A stretch of 64,000 bases of DNA from Symsagittifera roscoffensis (taxonomy: Eukaryota; Xenacoelomorpha; Acoela; Convolutidae), in the NCBI RefSeq assembly GCF_963678635.1, contig NC_087065.1, forward strand, positions 76,299,786 through 76,363,785, given 5' to 3'. Under the pieces are notes generated by a model. The model was not told the DNA's origin. It ran no database searches and saw only the letters and a program-made list of their open reading frames with translations. A program made the position numbers and the translations under genes. This document shows, in pieces, positions 51,066 through 62,700 of the stretch (position 1 is its first letter; each line of letters starts with the position of its first letter).

Positions 51066-54000
51066 CACGGAAGGATCAGCTTGAACTTTAGTCGCTCCGT
51101 CGTCAGCAAAACGTCGGAAACGCTGCTGAACGAAGATTGGCTACGCCTTGTTTTAAGCTTTCGCGTGCTTCCCGTGCTCAGCCTGGGAATCTTGGTTTTT
51201 GCCCCTCACGAATCTCTGCGCTTCATGCTACGTGATAAAAAGAATTTTGACGGCATTGCACGAGTTTCAAAATTTATTTTCGAAAAAATATTTTTTTTCT
51301 CAAGTCTACTCACTCGAGTCCTCTAGTATCAAAAATACACCTTCGATCTCGTAGAGATACTATAAGTGATTCAGCTCAAGCTACACAAAGGGCCTACTTA
51401 ATGTTTAGATGTTACCGACTCCACTCCCTTACCTAGTGTAACAGTATCACAAAATTTTCACAGGATATAGTCAAAACACAAAACACAATTGAGAATATCC
51501 TATAGGTGACAGCGACCTTTCGTTCAGTTTTACCGCCACATTCGTATCAAATTACTGCCTCCTTCAGGATCAAACAAAATTTTATAAGAGAGCAGTGATG
51601 GTCTCATGAACAGATAATTAAAACTTAGTCTTAGAGAAAAAAAAACTTCCCTCAATTGGAACACTCCAAAAGAACAAAGCCCAGGACACTGTCTTCTGAA
51701 GTGAGTGTGTATTTGCCTAATACACTCACCGAGGTCTTCATTTAGGTGTCCTGCGGTTGCCCGAGCTGTCCTACTAAGTAGCTCAAGTCAACCTCTGATC
51801 GGAAATTTCTAAAGTCTATGAAAAAGCTCTCCCACACCCGGGCCGCCCCAAGTGCACGAGAGCAGGGAGCAATTATTCTTCTCAAGTGAGTGTGTCTTGC
51901 CTAATACACTCACCGAGGTCTTCTTTTATATGTTCCCGGATTGCCCGAGCTTTCCATTTAAGTAGCTCAAGGCTACCACACTACCAAAATAACAATCTTA
52001 AAAAAAATTTTGTCCGGGTACTCCTGATGAACCCGATTTGGAATCAAAAGTTGATCACAAATTTTCGGATAAAATGGGCTCCTACAATCCTACTATGCGC
52101 GCCTCTTGGTAGTTTTTATTTTATTCCTACTCTAAATGGATATTTTAGTTGCTCAAATTGCCCCTGAAGGTACCCCTAAGTTCTCAATAAGGATGGTTCT
52201 TAAGGGGCTTAAGTCACTCCTGAGGGTTACTTCGGAGAGTTGTTAAGACACTTAGCTTACTCCGGAGGGTTTCTTCGAAGGGTACCTTAGTCACCCACGT
52301 GACTTCGGAGGGTCCCCTTAAACTCACTAAGGAGGGTCAATAAGAGGCTTAATACGCTCCGGAGGGTTACTTCGGAGGGTTCCTTCAAAATTCCAGATTT
52401 TTCAAATCTCACTTAGGAGGGTCCCCAACTAGCCTCAGAAAGTGTCAAAACAAGCTAAATTCTCTGTGAGGGTTGTTTTAACTTCTTCGGAGGGTTCCGT
52501 CGAAAAATTCCACTAAGGAGGGTTGCTAAGGGGCTTAACTGACACCGGGGGGTTGCTTCGGAGGGTTCCCCAAAAATCAAGAAAACGGATCAATTTACCG
52601 CTGTAAAGCCTCCGATTGTGGTCTAACTGACTTAAAACTAGGTTGGCTGACTCGGTCAACCTTCCCAGTAGGATAAAAAGGTGATTTTGAAAACTCTCTG
52701 AGGCACGGAGGGTTCCCTCAAGTTTGGACCCTCCGAACCAACAAAATCTAAAAAAAAAATTCTTTCCTGAGATTATCAACGCAAAAATGGTTGCGGTCCA
52801 GGAAAATGGTCAAAAACATTGACTTATTGTATCAAAATTGTTTTGATCGGTTGGCTAGTCTTTGAGAAAGGGCCAAAAACGCGTTTGTCAAATCGGCCTT
52901 TTTTCACCACCCATATATTTTCTTAGAAACTTTTTCCGCAATTCCGACTGTAAGTGCCTAAAAAAACTTGAAACAACGAGCGTAGTAGCCCTGTACAGCA
53001 CTGGAATAATGCAAGAAACTGGATCAAAATTGGTTCGGAAACAAAAATTTGGCCAAAAACTATCAAGTTTGGACCCTCCGAATCCTTCCTTTTCCTATCT
53101 TTAAGTTGTTAGCTCGATCCACGGAGCTATTCGGAGGGTTACTCAAAATCTCTCCAGCAAGCGAGCACGTTGTGCCAGCACGCTCCTATTGGAAAATTTT
53201 TTATTAGTCTAACTCTAAAAACTCAAAAATTCGATCCTCAAAACAGATTGACAAAATTCGGAAAATTATCAAAATTTTGATCGAAAATTTTTTTTGTTTT
53301 CTCTAACTTCTACTAAGTCCTTTTTCACGCGCTTCCTTTAGTTAGGGGGATTGAACTACATAGTAACTCCCGGCATAAAAGCTTTTGTTGTTCGGAAAAG
53401 CTCGGATATCCAAAATTTGGGGGTCAACAGTTTGGTCAAAAATCAGTGATTTTCGACAAAATTGGGGTGTTTCTCGGGTCTAAAGAGGAGATAAGTAAAA
53501 TTTAGTAAGGATAATAATCTATTAGTAGTCGTTAATTGTTATTAATAGACCGTCCTTTGCACAAAAATACCCAAATTAAGACCCCTAACTCGGACTGTAA
53601 GTGCCTAAAAAAACTTGAAACGAGCGTAGTAACCCTGTACAGCACTGGAATATTGCAAGAAACTGGATCAAAATTGGTTTGGAAACAAAAATTTGGCCAG
53701 AATTTATCAAGTTTGGACCCTCCGAATCCTTCCTTTTCCTATCTTTAAGTTGTTAGCTCGATCCACGGAGCTATTCGGAGGGTTACTCAAAATCTCTCCA
53801 GCAAGCGAGCACGTTGTGCCAGCACGCTCCTATTGCAAAAGTTTTTATTACTCTAATTCTAAAAACTCAAAAATTCGATCCTCAAAACAGATTGCCAAAA
53901 TTTGGAAAACTATCAAAATTTTGATCGAAAAAATTTTGTTTTCTTTAACTTCTACTAAGTCCTTTTTCACGTGCTTTCTTTAGTTAGGGGGATTGAACTA

Positions 54001-55713
54001 CGTAGTAACTCCCGGCATAAAAGCTTTTGTTGTTCGGAAAAACTCGGATATCCAAATTTTGGGGGTCAACAGTTTGGTCAAAAATCAGTGATATTCGACA
54101 AAATTGGGGTGTTTCTCGGGTCTAAATAGGAGATAAGTAAAATGTAGTAAGGATAATAATCTATTAGTAGTCGTTAATTATTATTAATAGACCCTCCTTT
54201 GCACAAAAATACCCGAATTAAGACCCCTAACTCGGAAAATCGGAATCGATGTAGGGTGCAATCGGACTGCGCCAATTTTGCCACCCACCACTTAAGTTTT
54301 AATGAAATAATACCCGAACGATACTAAAAATGTGTCAACGATACCCAACAGTCGTTGTGGATGTTTTCCCTGATGCCCCTGTTGAGTCTGGAACACGTCG
54401 GTCAGCTTGCCACTCTTCCTTCCGGTCACCGGCAAAACACCATTAACGTGCTTAAATACTGAAATAACACTCAAGGGAGGGTTCCCAACCCGCCACCAAA
54501 TCACTCAATCTTTTTATCAGCAATGATATAAATCAATCTGAAACCACAACAACAAATAGGAAGTTCGGATCGCATCTCGTCCGGAAAAAACATATAAACT
54601 GTCACTTTATGTTTTTTATTGTTTTTGGTCTTTTGTGGATTTTTTACTGTTTTTGACATCGCACCTAACCCTCCGGCCTCCGGAATTTTTGGTCTTAACT
54701 AAGTTAAAAAGCTAAATAGTACTAGGCGGAGGGTCGGCACCTTCCCCCTAATACAACAAAGTTCATTAAGCCCTCTAATTCGGGCATACGCCCGGAGCGG
54801 AGGGTTCGTCACTGAAACGTTTGTTGACCATGATGGTCTTATGCCTTTAGCAGGTCCACCCAGGAGCGCCCTAAAAATGTCTATGTAACATTCGCCCTTT
54901 TACTACATTTTGACGAAGCGTAAAGAAGTACCTACTGACGACTGGCCGGCGTCAGTTACCTAAACTCTACTTGTTTTTTGCCGTCTCGACCTAGCCAGTT
55001 GATTTTCTGGTTTGTCTAGGGCTAAGTAAAAAATTACTATTTTCAGGCCATCAGTCAAACGACTTTTAATCAGCTTCCGTTTACATGCGAAACAACCACA
55101 TAGCTGGATCTCGGATCCTCAGACTACGTGATTGCTATTAAACACACGGCTCGAATGTCCTATTTTATAATGTCTTTGGTGACAGTTCTACATTAAATCC
55201 ATTGGAGGTGGATTGATCCTTTACTCTTCCTAGCTACTCATATTCTAAAAATTCAAACTATACCGGTGTTAAATCAAATGTTTACGGCATCAGAGTACCT
55301 AAAAAGTCAGTTCTTTATAATCCTTCGCCATATTTTGTCTCTGGGGGGCCGAGCCTCCGCTTCCGTGATTTCGCTGTAATAACGTCGTTATTACTCCCAA
55401 TTCAAGGCAAGGTAGGGTACTGCTCTTTACTCCTTCCACACTGAAGCCTCCTTCCTGGCTACTTCCCTCCGCTAAAAGTCATATCGTGCGTGATCGTCAC
55501 GATAAAACGCTTCGTGTTTTTTTCGTTCCCATTCGACTGTATTTCACTACTTCAGCTGTTGTTCTGTTTTTTTCTGTTTTTTGGCTCAAAATGGCCGTTT
55601 AAGCATTTCTCAGAAATCTGACATCACGATTCGAAGTTTTGAAAATGAAAACTTCCAGAATATTCTGATCCTCTTTTTTTACCAATCAATGATCGTTAAG
55701 GCCTCTAATTCTA
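51066..55713 (-). mobile_element. GGAGGGTT block 2 with internal tandem duplication
   Basis: Repeats block 1 from the leader through the GGAGGGTT-rich part (52190-52740). It then carries a 647-bp tandem duplication (52947-54235) and closes with the segment equal to 50100-50690 and the full end module up to CTAATTCTATT at 55713. A second copy of the TGAGTGTGT...ACACTCACCGAGG stretch sits near 51886. The leader frame is interrupted by a stop here. Confidence 0.65.
52947..54235. repeat. 647-bp tandem duplication inside block 2
   Basis: ACTGTAAGTGCCTAAAAAAA starts at 52947 and again at 53594; both units run to CCCCTAACTCGG (53593 and 54235) with a few substitutions. Small plus-strand frames over both units are not genes. 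Confidence 0.88.
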
Positions 55714-55722
55714 TTCCTTTTT

Positions 55723-56250
55723 GTGCCGGGAGGTTTACCAGACGTGGGATCAGATGGAAGAGAGATTTACTGTGGTCTGGTCTTCTTTTGCGGATCTTCT
55801 CCTCAGACGGTTTTACTGGAGTCGATCTATCCTCCCGATGCCTGGTTGGACAAGGATTACGTGGAAGAGGTTGGTCCAGGTATGGCGCTAACGGGCTTGT
55901 TGCCTGACCCTGCTCTGTTGAGCAACAATAGGCCAGCCCGGACCACGTTGCATGTGGATTGCGAGCCGCCTTATCGGACCCTTGACCAGGTGTATTCTGG
56001 CAGGAAAGTCTGGTTCATTGTCTGGAGGGGCCGATTAGTGCATGACCTTTGCAAAAGTTTGACCGTCGCGTCGATGCAGGGGTGGTGTACTTGGCTGCAG
56101 GTGCCTCCCATGCTGTTTTGATTGATCCTGGGTGGACCTGTATGTTGTGGTAGCAGATCCAGGAGAACACTTCGAGAAGGCCAAAGTGAAATCTGCCGTG
56201 GGCGGGCGAAAGAAAACCAAACACCCCGCCAGAAGGGCTACGAAGTCCTT
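55723..56250 (+). pseudogene. broken plus-strand frame of unknown origin
   Basis: 132 codons (55723-56121) with varied, protein-like, GC-richer composition: VLLESIYPPDAWLDKDYVEE, GMALTGLLPDPALLSNNRPA and DQVYSGRKVWFIVWRGRL. After the stop, other frames continue plausibly (VVYLAAGASHAVLIDPGWT, then VVADPGEHFEKAKVKSAVGG), so it looks like a coding sequence hit by two frameshifts. I do not recognise the family. It lies between the end module (to 55713) and the minus-strand element remnants, in opposite orientation to them. Confidence 0.4.
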
Positions 56251-56274
56251 ATTTGGGCGATAAAAGAAGAGCAA

Positions 56275-56614
56275 CGCGACTGGGTTGTGATGTAATATGT
56301 TTTTTTAGAGATATTCCATCATGATGAGTGTGGCGTAACAAAGAAGTATATTATGGATCCGCCTAACAAAGTAAAAAGTCTGCAATTATTTTTCCCTTTG
56401 GGACTCAGAGTAAATTAAAAAGTAAAAAAAAATTGTTGTTCTTTGACACGCTTTCGGTAATTTATCTTCGAGAAAGTATTTTGAACAAAAGGCTTCAGAA
56501 TAGTTGAAGAAAATCATGGCAGACTGTAGAAAAAAATAATTACCTTGTTCTATTTTTGTTAATTGTTTTTTTATGACTTAGCGCTAAAATCAACTGCACT
56601 GTGGTCCCGATTCA
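56275..56614. other. non-coding gap
   Basis: AT-rich, no frame or repeat recognised. Confidence 0.4.
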
Positions 56615-57360
56615 TCATGTATAGCCCAATTTGGGCTGCAAGGTGGACATCCATGTCTTCCTGTCCATGCAGTATACTGTCTGGTTGAGGTAACCTTGGA
56701 ATATTGGTGTCATGTTGTAGTTGCTTCCTCTTGAGGCTGTGCGATTGATCGTTTTTGTGTCAGTGATTCCCAATTGCTCATTTTGTCTTTTCACTGCCAT
56801 CTTTACAGGTGAACATCTGTGGTACAAGTATATTGCTAGAAGATGTACTAGCATTGGCCCAATAAATGAGGTGATACTGACGATGAGTGAAATCTTGAAT
56901 GTTGGCACATCGCTGAGTTAGGCTGCTATTTTTGATTACAGAAGCGTCATGTCTGGTGCTAGTGGCCCAACTATTTCCACTAGGCGTTCTATTTTTCCAA
57001 TTCAGGTCCCTCAACAAGTTTTTCACTTATATGGCGCCGCAAAGCTATTCATTTTGTCGTTTTCGTGTTGTATGCTGGTAAAATTTCTGTTTTTGAGACT
57101 GTTGCAATAATGCGTTGGAGTGGCTCTGGTAGTTTCACGACAATTTTTATAGCCAGCATGTCTCTGCACGTTGTCAAGTCTGATCAAAGCTTGGATGTGT
57201 GGGCCTATTAGCTGCCTTCCACAGTGTAGGATTATGATACAAATTTAACAGCCTAGAAATGTTTGTCCAGGTCATGTGATCGATGTATCCATTGAGGTTT
57301 TGCAAGAGAGTCTTCGCTGTTTGATGCTGTGATGAGCCAAACTCCATATCCTAGATGTTC
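56615..57360 (-). pseudogene. possible membrane-anchored (envelope-like) fragment of the element
   Basis: Broken minus-strand frames, the last (56615-56908) with a clear hydrophobic helix (ISLIVSITSFIGPMLVHLLA) followed by a His/Cys/Lys-containing tail. Upstream frames have Asn-linked glycosylation-like sites (MTWTNIS, YWANAST). Position after gag, near the 3' end of an LTR-type element, and a C-terminal membrane helix would fit an envelope remnant, but no furin site or fusion peptide can be named. It could instead be an unrelated membrane protein fragment. Confidence 0.3.
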
Positions 57361-57392
57361 CGGCGTTTCGGTTGAGGTTAGCAAATACTCTT

Positions 57393-58274
57393 CTATATCG
57401 CTATCACCTCATCTGGCAAGGTCTTGACCTTCTTAGTCGTAAACGTGCTCGGTGTCGCTTCTTTTCTCCGAGACTCAACCTCGTTCATCAGTCGTGCTCG
57501 GCTGGTTTTTACGCCCGAAAGCGCCTCTTCATGGCGGGGATATTTCGCGTCCGCCACTGCATCCCAAAATTGAGTGCAATCCGACTTGAAGTGTCCCTCC
57601 AAATTGCAGCAGAAGCACCTTGGTCCATGCTTCATTATGAGTCCTCTCACATACTCTTCGTGGTTCTCGTCAGTTGCACCAACGTCATCGAGAAAGTAGC
57701 CTATCGCTTTATTGTTCTGCTTGTAAGTAGAACAGGCGGAAACATGATGGTCCATCAGGCGCTAATTCGCAGATGACCTCCTCTTATCCATGTCGTCACG
57801 AGGTTTGTACCTACTGGAATTCGCGCCAGTGTTTGTTCCGTTGTAGTTGCCATAATTGCTGTAACGGTTTTGCGCCCTCAGTTTTATGAGCAAGTACTCA
57901 CGCGACTTCATGGCTAAATCATCGGGCGTGGGCACCTAGTCAAGCGACAGAGTGAAGTCTGTGGCCATCATAGTTTTCAGCTCATCAATTTTCACTCCAT
58001 TCATAAATTTCGAGGCGACTGCCAAGGTTCGCTCCGATATTCTCTCATCGGGATTGCTCCTCCTTCTGAGTAATTCAAGGTCATCCAAAAACTTGTCTAT
58101 GGATTCGTCATGTCTTTGACGCCACTTTTCAAACTTCATCATAGCCTGATGCCCTTGTACACCAGAGCCGAAATGATTCGGCGAGATGTCGAATATCTTA
58201 CGAGCGCTGTCTCGTTCATTGGTCCTTTTCGCCATTACACAACTTAAGGCGGTACCCCCTAGGTTGCTTGTCAA
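57393..58274 (-). pseudogene. gag copy 2: capsid part and CCHC zinc knuckle
   Basis: Two frames. 57936-58274 reads NHFGSGVQGHQAMMKFEKWR, then RHDESIDKFLDDLELLRRRS and SERTLAVASKFMNGV, a typical retrotransposon capsid helix set. 57393-57755 has CFCCNLEGHFKSDC, giving C-x2-C-x4-H-x4-C, the nucleocapsid knuckle, then a basic end. This part is missing from gag copy 1. No protease or RT follows; homology to pol is absent to the left. Confidence 0.8.
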
Positions 58275-58295
58275 TGCGCTGTATTCCTGTTTCTT

Positions 58296-59758
58296 TCAGA
58301 GGTTCTCTTCTTCAAAATGCAACTTCATCACCACTATACAAGTGTTGATGCAGCCATCTGACTCGTCCTTATATGACTTCGGCTTTTTGAGTGTCCTCCT
58401 TGACCTCTCTCCTCTCTCGGTTGACTTCGAGAGCTTGGTGACGAATGTTTCAAGAGATCTATTCAGATGCTCAAACATCGAGGCATACATCGTTGTGTCC
58501 TGCGAGACTGTAGTCAAATGTGGCACTGATCTGACTTGTGGCACAGTGGGCAATCGTGTCTCCGGGGTGGTATCCGCTTCCGGCCGGTTCGGGTTTGTCC
58601 AAGCTGGCCTCGATGGGGCTGACTTGGGTCGCTCCCTATGATTAGACTCGTAAATCGTTCTCGAACTTGGCTGCGTGCTCCGTTTCCGTCATTTGCCTGG
58701 CGTGAGCGCTCCCTTGGGGCGGAACGCTCCTCCCGATTACTCCCGTTTGAGATCTCGTCAAGCTTCAACATCATCAGGTCAAATTTTGCATCCAACCTTT
58801 TCTCTCCAGGCTAGTCATCGTATGAGCATAGGTATTGTCGTGATCGTTCAACAGTCGCTCGATCTCTCTTGTCATCCTGAATTCTCTTTTCTCTGACTCC
58901 TTTTTTGCTTGAGCCAAGCTCTCCCCTAGGCATTGATCGGTGTTACGAGTCATTTGAGCCTGATCGACTCTCGCCTGCGACTTCACGTTTTTATAGCTCA
59001 TCTTGCAATTTCTCTTGACCTTGTTCATAACGCCAGCAAACATGTCACTTATATCGCCAGCCGCCACATATACCGGGGTGAGACCCAGAGAAGATGAGGT
59101 CAATTGGGGTTGTAGCCTGATAATTGATGACGCGCCACCCTTCTGCGTGCCCATCGACATCATCCACCTGTCGAACATCGAGGATGCTTCTACGGTTATC
59201 CCATCGGCAATCGGCCTGATCGTCGAGTTAGACAACTCTTTCTTGCTATTTATCATTCCTAGGGCACGGCGTGAAAACCACATCCGAATTAGTTATCTCC
59301 GGATGTTCATAACTGGAAGATAAACCCACAGTTTGGAGTGACACCATGCGCTCATCATACAAAGACTTCCAGCTTTTCTTGGCTTTTGAACTCGTTTGTT
59401 CCTCCCTCGGGCTTATACTTGACATCATTGCATTCTTGCTCTGCTTGACTAGAGATGATTGTTCTTTTCTTCACTTGTTACTCTTAGTCTCTGATTTGAA
59501 CATTCCCCTGAACAACACTTCTTCTCGCGGTTCGACCTCGGATGGCTCCGATGCCTCCTCCGTTCTTTCAACTTCCTCCCGTTCAAAGTCCTGGCCTGGC
59601 TCTTCCAGGTCCGCGTGATGGTGGTAGTCGGATCGGATCAGCGGCTGCTCCCCTTCCTCAAAGGGATCCATAAGCGTCTCGCTCGCCGGTCCGGCCTCAA
59701 CACTTCGCCCTTGATTGCCATCGAGGTTCTTCTTGCTTCTCAGTTTCTTTCCGCTCAC
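58296..59758 (-). pseudogene. gag copy 2: N-terminal (matrix-like) part
   Basis: Frames at 59471-59758, 59246-59428, 58774-59283, 58514-58795 and 58296-58553 mirror gag copy 1. Readable: NLDGNQGRSVEAGPASETLM, FDRWMMSMGTQKGGASS, NDHDNTYAHTMTSLERKGWM, SLETFVTKLSKSTERGERSR. Copy 2 lacks about 65 bases near 59020 that in copy 1 encode a charged coiled coil. The frame changes show that both copies are dead. Confidence 0.7.
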
Positions 59759-59760
59759 TG

Positions 59761-62700
59761 AAGGATCAGCTTGAACTTTAGTCGCTCCGTCGTCAGCAAA
59801 ACGTCGGAAACGCTGCTAAACGAAGATTGGCTATGCCTTGTTTTAAATTTCGCGTGCTTTCCGTGCTCAGCCTGGGAATCTTGTTTTTTGCCCCTAACGA
59901 GTCTCTGCGCTGCATGCTACGTGATAAAAAGAACTTGGACGGCATTGCACAAGTTTCAAAATATAATTTCGAAAAAAAAAAATTTCTCAAGTCTCTTCAC
60001 TCGAGTCCACTAGTATCAAAATTATACCTTCGATCTCGTAGAGATACTATAAGTGATTCAGCTTAGGCTACACAAAGACCCTTTTTACTGTTTGAATATT
60101 ACCGACTCCACTCCTTTACCTAGTGTAACAGTATCACAAAATGTTCACAAGGTATAGTCAAAACACAAAACACAATTGATAATCAGATAAGATCATCCTA
60201 TAGGTGACAGCGACCTTTCGTTCAGTATCAATTTTACCGCAGCATTTGTATCAAATCACTGCCTCCTTTAAGATCAAACAATATTTTATAAGAGAGCAGT
60301 AATGGTCTCAGTAACAATTAATTAAAATTTAGTCTTAGAGAAAAAAAACTTCCCTCAATTGGAACACTCCAAAAGGACAAAGCCCAGGACTCTGTCTTCT
60401 CAAGTGAGTGTGTATTTGCCTAATACACTCACCGTGTTCTTCTTTTAGGTGTCCTGCGGTTGCCCGAGTTGTCCTACTAAGTAGCTCAAGTCAACCTCTG
60501 ACCGGAAATTTCTAAAGTCTATGAAAAAACTCTCCCACACCCGTGCCGCCCCAAGTGCACGAGAGCAGGGAACAACTTTTCTTCTCAAGTGAGTGTGTCT
60601 TGCCTAATACACTCACCGAGGTCTTCTTTTATATGTTCCAGGATCGCCCGAGCTTTCCATTTAAGTAGCTCAAGGCTACCACACTACAAAAATAACAATC
60701 TTAAAAAAATTTTGTCCGGGTACTCCTGATGAACCCGATCTGGAATCAAAAGTTGATCACAAATTTTCGGATCAAATGGGCTCCTACAGTCCTACTATGC
60801 ACGCCTCTTGGTCGTTTTTATTTTTTTCCTACTTTTAATGGATATTTTAGTTGCTCAAATTGCCCCTGAAGGTAACCCCTAAGTTCTCAATAAGGATGGT
60901 TCTTAGGGGGCTTAAGTCACTCCTGAGGGTTACTTCGGAGAGTTGTTAAGACACTTAGCTTACTCGGGAGGGTTTCTTTGAAGGGTACCTTAGCCACCCA
61001 AGTGACTTCGGAGGGTCCCCTTAAATTCACTAAGGAGGGTCAATAAGAGGCTTAATACGCTCCGGAGGGTTACTTCGGAGGGTTCCTTCAAAATTTCAAA
61101 TTTTTCAAATCTCATTTAGGAGGGTCCCAAACTAGCCTCAGAAAGTGTCAAAACAAGCTAAATTCTCTGTGGGGGGTTGTTTTAACTTCTTCGGAGGGTT
61201 CCGTCGAAAAGTTTTACTAAGGAGGGTTGCTTCGGAGGGTTCCCCAAAAATCAAGAAAACGGATCAATTTACCGCTGTAAAGCCTCCGATTGTGGTCTAA
61301 CTGACTTAAAACTAGGTTGGCTGATTCGGTCAACCTTCCCAGTAGGATGAAAAGGTGATTTTGAAAACTCTCTGCCGCACGGAGGGTTCCCTCAAGTTTG
61401 GACCCTCCGAACCAACAAAATCTAAAAAATTTTTCCTTCCTGAGATTATCAACCCAAAATTGGTTGCGGTCCAGGAAAATGGTCAAAAACATCAACTTAT
61501 GGTATAAAAATTGTTCCCATCGGTTGGCTAGTCTTTGAGAAATGGCCAAAAACGCGTTCGTCAAATCGGCCTTTTTTCACCACCTATATAGGTTCTTAGA
61601 AACTTTTTCCGCAATTCCGAGTGTAAGTGCCTAAAACAACTTGAAACGAGCGTAGTAGCCCTGTACGGCACTGGAATAATGCAAGAAACCGGATCAAAAT
61701 TGGTTTGGAAATAATAATTTGGCCAAAAACTATCAAGTTTGGACCCTCCCAATCTTTCCTTTTCCTATCTTTAAGTTGTTAGCTCGATCCACGGAGCTAT
61801 TCGGAGGGTTACTCAAAATCTCTCTAGCAAGCGAGCGCGTTATGCTAGCACACTCTGGGGGTTATTTTAATTGTCTCGGAGGGTTGTGTGAAAAATTTCT
61901 GCTAAAGAGTGTTGCTAAGGGGCTTAGCTGGCTCTGAAGGGTTGCTTCGGAGGGTTCCTCAAAAATCACGAGAACAGATAATTTCACCGCTCTAAAGCCT
62001 CCTATTGCAGTCTAGCTTACTTAAAACTGGGTTGGGCGACTCGTTCAACCTTCTCAGTAGGATAAAAAAGCGATTTTACAAAAATGTCTGTCGCTCGGAG
62101 GGTTCCCTTAAAATTTGGACCCTCCGAACTAACAAATTTTAAAAAACAATTTCTTTTCTGAAGTTTCAACCCAAAAACGGTTGCGGTCCAGGAAAATGAT
62201 TCAAAAAGTCGACTTATGGTACCAAAATTGTTCAGATCGGTTGGCTAGTGTTTGAGAAATGGCCAAAAACGCGTTTGTCAAATCGGCCTTTTTTCACCAC
62301 CTATATAGGTTCTTAGAAACTTTTCCCGCAATTCCGACTGGAAGTGCCTAAAAAAACTTGAAGCTAGCGTAGTAGCCCTCCCTGTACGGCACTGGAATAA
62401 TGCAAGAAATTGGTTTGGAAATAAAAATTTGGCCAAAAACTATCAAATTTGGACCCTCCGAACCCTTCCTTTTCCTATCTTTAAGTTGTTAGCTCGATCC
62501 ACGGAGCTATTCGGAGGGTTACTCAAAACCTCTCTAGCAAGCGAGCACGTTGTGCTAGCACGCTCCTATTGCAAAAAATTTTTATTACTCTAACTCTAAA
62601 AACTCAAAAATCAATCCTCAAAACAGATTGACAAAATTCGGAAAATTATCAAAATTTTGATCGAAAAAAATGTGTTTTCTCTTACTTCTACTAAGTCCTT

